Made by a program: the position numbers and the translations under genes
Assembly (NCBI GenBank): GCA_037367405.1
Contig: JAZKJV010001865.1
Location: forward strand, 1,178,001-1,242,000
Reading direction: 5' to 3'
Origin: Ottelia alismoides
Taxonomy: Eukaryota > Streptophyta > Magnoliopsida > Alismatales > Hydrocharitaceae
Length of the DNA stretch: 64,000 nt
The notes under the pieces: model-generated
What the model saw: the letters and a program-made list of their open reading frames with translations, nothing else
Told to the model about the DNA's origin: nothing
Database searches by the model: none
In this document: positions 58,481 through 64,000 of the stretch, piece by piece
How positions within the stretch are numbered: position 1 is the stretch's first letter
Layout: each line of letters opens with the position of its first letter

Positions 58481-59962
58481 TGATGAATCTCATATTCATT
58501 ACTCTAAATCTCATTAATTAAGCTCAAATCCCGTAAAATCATTAGCATTTCCTCATTTATTTTGCATAATTAGCATTCATGCATGTTTTAATAAGAATTG
58601 CATTTTATCACACATTTCTGCTCAAAATAAGAAGCCAAAAATCCCAACCAAAATTGGCCTTTAAATAGCCTAACTTCCCTGATTTTTAACTCAATCATGC
58701 TAACTCCAATTGACCCAAAAATACCTCCACAGTGTACATATCACTAACAAGAATAAATAAAAAATACAAAAAATCATTAACCCAAATAAGTGGACTAAAA
58801 ACCCAAACCCTAGTTCTAGGATTTACAGACTAAAACCCTCATATCTTCCTCATCCAGTTTCCATTTTGATCCTACTCACTTGTGAACTAATGGACATTCA
58901 ATTACCTTCAAAAAAAGAGCTAGTTCATGTGAATCGGAGCTCATATGTGAAAGTTTGGTTTTGGGCCTCTTTTATACATTTTTTATTTTAGTGGTTTTTG
59001 ACTTATTATTTTATGTACAGAATTAACCTCTTTTATTTTATTTCATTTTCATTTATCTTCTTTTATGAAAGGTTATTAAAAAGCGCAAAAATCCAAAACC
59101 ATATTGAGCTTGAAATCAAAGAAACTAATCGGGACCAAGTCTTCACTAACCGTCTGTACAAAAATCATCTTTTTCTTTTATTTTATTTCTTTTTTTCTCA
59201 CTTAAAAAAATCCAAAAAAATAAGATTAATGTGTAAATATTTATCTTTGATTTCACCATATTTTTTCTGGATTTTTTTATAGTTTAAAAATGACAAAAAA
59301 TTATAAAACCTAAAAATCAAGGTATTCTATGTACATGGGATACCCCAAAAATATCACTATGTGAAATTGATCAAATTTGGTTTCAGTGTCTTCATTAAAG
59401 TTGTAGATCTCATCGAGACGAGCAATTTTTGTAAAGAATCTTTTTCGATCTGAGGTTGTTTACTATTTCTTTTCTATTTTTCTTTGTATTTATTTTTCGA
59501 ATTTTGTGGAGCTGATATTTAGCAGCTCCTGGAGTCGCCACGTGTCAGTCGTTTTTGAATGATTTTTTATTTCATTTTTTTATAAAAAAAAATAAAAATT
59601 TAAAAAATTAAAAAGCGACGCACGTGTGGGGCACGTGGCTCCCGTGCACGTGCCCACCTCACGCCCCTACTTGGTGCCACGTGTCGAAACTCCGACCACC
59701 TGATCACGTCTGATCGGATGGCCAGGGCTCATCTCCTTCCGCCCGCACTTTCCCAAATTCGTGTCGCCCGCTGCCTGTTAATTTCACCACCATCTCCGCC
59801 GCACCACCTTCCATCTTTACGCCTCCGATCAATCAGGTCTTTGCCTCTAATCTCGACAGACGGTGTCACGATCCGATCTCGTCAATTCCCAGTCGAATCC
59901 CATCAACTCCATCAGATCCCCTCCAGCGACTACCATCCTTCTCCGGCGACACCCTCAAGCCC

Positions 59963-59969
59963 TATAAAA
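59963..59969 (+). promoter_or_regulatory. TATA box of the W LTR
   Basis: CCCTATAAAAGCC: the cleanest TATA box in the window, placed in the GC-rich middle of the LTR downstream of four CACGTG sites (59612-59678). Confidence 0.6.
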
Positions 59970-60682
59970 GCCACACTGTCGCCCCATGACAAATTATCTG
60001 CAGGTTGCAATTTCAGCCACGGAGCTCGGTGGTGACAGTTCGAGCTCCGTCTTCTTCCCGACGAGATCGGAAGATGGCACCTTGCTTCATTGCAGCACGG
60101 ACGACCTCCGACTCTGCTTTGCTCCGACCTTTAGTCGTCGAGCCCACGATAGTCTTCTCCAACAACCGTACCCTTGCCATCGACTTCAGCCTTCAACGAC
60201 TTCGGCTTCACCTCTATCTTCAACAACGATCGACAACTCCTTCGTCGGCCATGCTTCGCCATCTGCCACCATCACTCACAGCATCTTCCACCGTTGTGCT
60301 TCAAGCACCTCCACTGACAACTCTGGCATGGCACAACCCCAAAGGTCTTCAATTCCGCAACCACCACCGGAGCGCCACCAACGCCTCAACCTGTTGGAGC
60401 CACCGCTAGGAGCCCAACAGCCACCGCCAGCGAGCCGCCGGGCACGAGACCTGAGACTCCCCACGCACGTGCGAGGCACGTGTGACGGGGAAGACGTCAG
60501 CCTCCTTCCAGGGGTCATGTGCTGTGCACGTGACCTCCGTGGAAAATTTTGATAAAGCCCCCAGCTCTCCTCCTATTTGCAAACAACCCTTCAGCTAGAG
60601 GTCACGTGCCTCGTACGTCACCCTCCGACAATTTTGCGACAAACACCCCAGGAGTTCGGCTAATTACATACCCGTCCCCCAA

Positions 60683-60711
60683 CCAGAGGTCACGTGCACG
60701 TGACCCTCTGG
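60683..60711. promoter_or_regulatory. Palindrome with two CACGTG cores in the W LTR
   Basis: The arms CCAGAGGTCACGTG and CACGTGACCCTCTGG are nearly perfect reverse complements. CACGTG is the G-box/E-box core bound by plant bZIP and bHLH factors; binding here is inferred only. Confidence 0.5.
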
Positions 60712-61700
60712 TCCTTTTACCGCAGAACCATAGTATTTTGGTAATTACATTATAGCCCCTCTTCGCAATTTATTTTATTGTTATAATATTGCAAAAATAA
60801 CCCTGTATTCCCTCATAGTTTTAGACCCTTACATTGCATATTTTTATTATTTAAAAATAGCATGATGTTTGTTAATTAATTCTCTATGTCTTGGCATATT
60901 ATTGACATTTTTGTGAGTATTTTTTAATTAATTATTAATTTATTTGTGGAAAATTGGATACTTTGTCCATTTTGAGCTCTGAAATTCATAATTGATTAAC
61001 CGTTGCTCTAAAAATTGTCGAAAAATCATTGATTGTAGAATTAATTGTGTTTAACATTTGCCCAAAAAGAATTGCATTTGTATGCATAGTTTGTCTTATA
61101 AAAATCATTTTGCATATTTCAATATTTGATTTTTAATAGGTATTAAATCTCACATTTTTGAGGTTTACGATTTTTTAGATATCAATCACCCAGCGATAGA
61201 TCTTAGATAAATTTATCCCTAAAAAATAATTAAGATTAATATTTATTATAATTAATTATTGAACTTCACTTTGTTTAAATTTAATAATTCATAAAAAATT
61301 CATCTTTCATCCAAAAACTCCAAAAAAATTATAGTGCATTAATTTCATCCTAATTATCATCATGGCCATGTTTCATATTTTTTAGACATCGTTTGATTGA
61401 TCTTTACATTTTAGTCCCTAAAATAGGCCTGAGTTGCATATTGCATACCTAATTGCATTAAAAAAATTACAAAAAAAAAGATCGCCTTAAAAACCGTGCA
61501 CGAACTTTGATAGACAAAATTCTAGGTTGTTCCTTTGCCTCCTTGTGTTCGACCTTGAGACTTTCCCAAGTAAACTAAATATTAAACCACGTGATTAAAA
61601 ATTGTCTAAAATTTATTGTGGTTATTTCTTGACCAATTCCGATTTCCCGCCTACAACAAAATGACACATATTTAACATCGGCTATTTCGGATCCGTCAGA

Positions 61701-61718
61701 TGGAGTCGTTACGGGGGA
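61701..61718 (+). other. Primer binding site of gypsy element W
   Basis: TGGAGTCGTTACGGGGGA, 14 of 18 to the tRNA-Asp complement, two bases after the LTR end, followed by the family leader start GGCAAAC. Confidence 0.75.
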
Positions 61719-63107
61719 GGCAAACATCTTAGTTTTTTGACTAAAATTTTTGTTCGATTTTCCGCATTCAGGTAGTCTGACCCTCAAATTTTTCACTGTA
61801 AATTCCATTTTTTCTTTTTCCTGCATTTATTTTATTTTATTTTCAGCATTTATTTTGTTATTTTATTTTTAATTTATTTTTTAGTCACTCGCTTACATTC
61901 TCTCTTTTATTTTTCTTACGAGGTACCCAACGTATGTGGAGATGTTTTTTGAAACCGAAGCATGTTCACCAACATCCGAAAAAAGCCACAATTAATTTAA
62001 GATTGAGTAGAGTCGTCAGAGAGCGTATAGTCTAGTATTTTATTTTCTGCAATTTTTAAATTTTAGTAATTAATTGCTCATTTATAGTGATGTCCACTTG
62101 GACTCTCGCGTGTGTAAAAAGACCTTGAACTTTTTCTGTGGTGTGTCGTGGCTTGTTTCACTCTCCGTGAGGGTGGAGCCTGACATGAGTGGTGCTTAGG
62201 ATAGACCTGCACATACGGCTCTTAGAGCATTTAAATTTTTGATTGTGCTCATAGGATCTAAGGCCACACTTCACTTTAATTGAAACACACATATAATGTT
62301 CAATTTAGTCAAATTTGAACTCAATTCTTCCTCGCTAATAGAACTTTTTGCTAGGTGCGGTTTTTCATCGGCTTGCATTCATTTAGAATAATTTTTCAAT
62401 TCTTGTACTGCATCCCACATGGAGATTGCGAGGATTCATGTTAAGTCTTCTCACTGAGCATACATCATTGTTTTCACATGCATTAGCTTTTCCGAATTTC
62501 TCCTTCTAGTTTTATCACATAATTTTAAAGGAAATTGGGACTGGATGGTAGACATGTATTTGTGATTATTTAATTCTCCAGTGATCACCTAATTAAAATT
62601 GGAACTACTAAATGTAGTCGAATTTAAATAACTCATAAAATCAAGAATCTTTGCGGGAGAGCAACCATGACCATGGATTCTTTTATTTTTCTGAGTGAAC
62701 AAGAGACGACACTTAAGCCTAGAGCACAAAACCGGATTTTCATATTGACTACTGATTCTACCAGAAACGATTAGCTACTTCTCATTGAGGATCTACGGGT
62801 AGCCAGTAAATGGTCCAGATTTCCTGATCAGAGTGGATGGTTTAGATGTCACTACGTAAAGCTTTGTCCTCAAGTAATGGGTAGTCGTTTTACGGTCCGT
62901 ACTTACACCCATACTGGTTGAAAGTAGGTGCAATTAGTCGTAAGAACTCGGGTCAGTCATTACGATAATTGTCGGCACCTAACATCTCGCTAAATTCTTT
63001 CCAAGATTGATTTATCACCAACTAAATTTGAAAAGAAAATTGTTGAACTCTCACGGCTTCATTGTGTGAATTTATGAACCGGGGGTTTTATTTGTATTTG
63101 ATTTTGC
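61719..63107 (+). mobile_element. 5' leader of gypsy element W
   Basis: Non-coding; collinear with the X leader (CAGGTAGTCTGACCC at about 61769; GGTGCGGTTTTTCATCGGCT at about 62355; GGGACTGGATGGTAGACATG at about 62536). Confidence 0.75.
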
Positions 63108-64000
63108 GTGCGTGAACCGATTTCGAAAATCAAAAGCCGGACACTTGTGCCATCACTCTCATTTCTTTATTTGTCAACTAATAAACCTCATTCGAAAATC
63201 ATGGAACTTTTGTCCAAGAACTCTCTAGATCCTGATCATGAAAATCAATTTGTATCGAATGAACCGAAATCGTCATTCATTTCAGCTCTTTCAAAAATGG
63301 CGGAATATTTATCCGAGAATCCATAAGAGCTATACTATGAAAATGAATTCGTATCTGTTAGACCCAAAACTTCAAAACCTCCTCCAACTACACACCATCC
63401 AACTTCCACAAGAGACTCTCAACCACCAATAAATCCAACATTCTCTACAAATTCGATCTACTCCATGAATGACAATCCTTTGTAATCAGATCATACAAAC
63501 CAACAACCGACTGAGGTCTCCACTTCTTCATATGTCAATCCACTCTACTTCTATCATACAATTCATCCTTCATATTCTGTAAATGTCAATCCATCATTCA
63601 TGGGAGATTATAACCATATAATCAAATTTAACACTCCTTCACATCTTCCATCTTCCCCACCCTTGAACACAACTGAGAAACCATCATCTTGGATTGACGA
63701 TGATAAACCCTTCTTCAGACATGGCACTCATACAGAGGACTGGACTGATGACAGAGATACACATAACCCCTGTATGTTGACTCCACAATATTAAGGTCCG
63801 ACTAATCATGATCAAAGGATTGAACTCTACTCAGACCAACTCCACATGCATGGATCACATGAGCAGCCTCCTTCCATAATTTTTTAGGAGAAATTTTCAG
63901 AAAATAACGATCATATATTGGATATTTCAAGAGACTCTTCTCCTAGCACATATAGGAAAATGGAAGATGAAATTATTGAATCTTAAATGCAAAAACACAT
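63108..64000 (+). pseudogene. Start of the coding region of gypsy element W (gag N-terminus or upstream ORF), open at the window edge
   Basis: One reading frame can be followed from 63108 to the window end (about 297 codons) with only a handful of stops, at about 63324, 63483, 63792, 63885 and 63984. All are TAA or TAG and could come from CAA or CAG by one C-to-T change. The translation is rich in Ser, Pro, Asn and His, with SKMAEYLSENP, FVSNEPKSSF and ILDISRDSSPSTY segments and no known domain. By position it is the N-terminal part of gag, or the extra ORF that some Tat-lineage elements (Ogre type) carry before gag. I cannot tell which without the rest. Confidence 0.55.

Larger units (their letters stand above)
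50867..59514 (+). repeat. Tandem duplication, copy 2 (8,648 bp)
   Basis: Head-to-tail copy of 42213-50866, with an offset of 8,648-8,654 bases. By eye about 0.5-1% substitutions, two 3-bp contractions in the CCTCCT tract and a few 1-2 base indels. Confidence 0.95.
58481..61698 (+). mobile_element. 5' LTR of gypsy element W
   Basis: Starts TGATGAATCTCATATTCAT and ends GATCCGTCA, followed by GA and the PBS at 61701. 3,218 bp. Its first 1,034 bases are also present at 49832-50866. The middle (59610-60730) is GC-rich with many CACGTG palindromes, a TATA box (59963) and overlapping ORFs (59718-60755) of biased composition that I do not accept as genes. The end (61400-61690) is collinear with the X LTR end. 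Confidence 0.85.

Noticed and set aside
42213..59514. Reading the repeated 8.65-kb unit as a retrotransposon tandem array made by LTR-LTR recombination
   Set aside because: The break is not at homologous LTR positions: one side is inside a MULE TIR and only one base is shared, so an ordinary duplication fits better.
59718..60755. Overlapping open frames up to 188 codons in the W LTR
   Set aside because: They lie across the TATA box and leader of an LTR, overlap in three frames on both strands, and have only the biased composition of GC-rich DNA.
1..64000. CRISPR arrays, operons, ribosome binding sites, rRNA or tRNA genes, telomere or centromere satellite
   Set aside because: None seen. The only regular repeats are the CCTCCT tract, simple AT repeats and the large duplication; the tRNA-like matches are 18-base primer binding sites.

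Overview
This window is nuclear DNA of a flowering plant and consists almost entirely of nested, decayed transposable elements. I see no intact host gene, rRNA, tRNA or CRISPR array. The elements are plant types: one Ty1/copia element, at least six Ty3/gypsy elements of the Tat/Athila kind (2.3-3.8 kb LTRs, primer binding sites resembling plant tRNA-Asp), and two Mutator-like elements (MULEs). The GC-rich captured gene fragment hints at a monocot, but this is weak evidence. Element letters below are mine.

Layout, left to right. (1) 1-5466: 3' part of a copia pol (RT, RNase H) and its 3' LTR. The LTR is interrupted by a 1,296-bp Pack-MULE (3152-4447) that carries a broken piece of a wax-synthase-type (MBOAT) acyltransferase gene. 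(2) 5480-16756: gypsy element U (+), with gag remnant, protease, RT, RNase H, integrase, 3' non-coding region, polypurine tract and 3' LTR. (3) 16757-26331: gypsy element V (-), with part of RT, protease, gag, leader, PBS and 5' LTR. (4) 26332-32921: gypsy element X (+), with the end of its 5' LTR, PBS, leader, gag, protease and the first half of RT. (5) 32922-41009: 3' LTR and tail of element Z (-), a fragment of X's 3' LTR (-), then the second half of X (-). (6) 41010-46125: 5' LTR of Z (+), containing a second MULE, then the PBS. (7) 46126-49831: LTR, PBS and leader of element T (+). (8) 49832-58480: a second, nearly identical copy of most of (6)-(7). (9) 58481-64000: 5' LTR, PBS, leader and start of the coding region of gypsy element W (+).

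History inferred from the junctions: copia entered U, U entered V, and V entered the 5' LTR of X. Z entered the RT of X in antisense, leaving a CCCTG target duplication. An inversion then flipped the second half of X together with the 5' half of Z, so Z's two LTRs (32922-36256 and 41010-46047) now point in opposite directions. T entered Z and W entered T. Last, about 8.65 kb was duplicated head to tail (42213-50866 and 50867-59514), with a breakpoint inside the MULE and another inside W's LTR; this created a chimeric LTR. The copies differ at roughly 0.5-1% of positions by eye, so this is the most recent large event visible.

The coding remnants carry many stops and frameshifts, often explicable as C-to-T changes, so they should be read as pseudogenes. 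The points most worth checking are the two-part X element with its inversion, the chimeric-LTR tandem duplication, the two MULE cargoes, and the cluster of CACGTG palindromes in the LTR of W.
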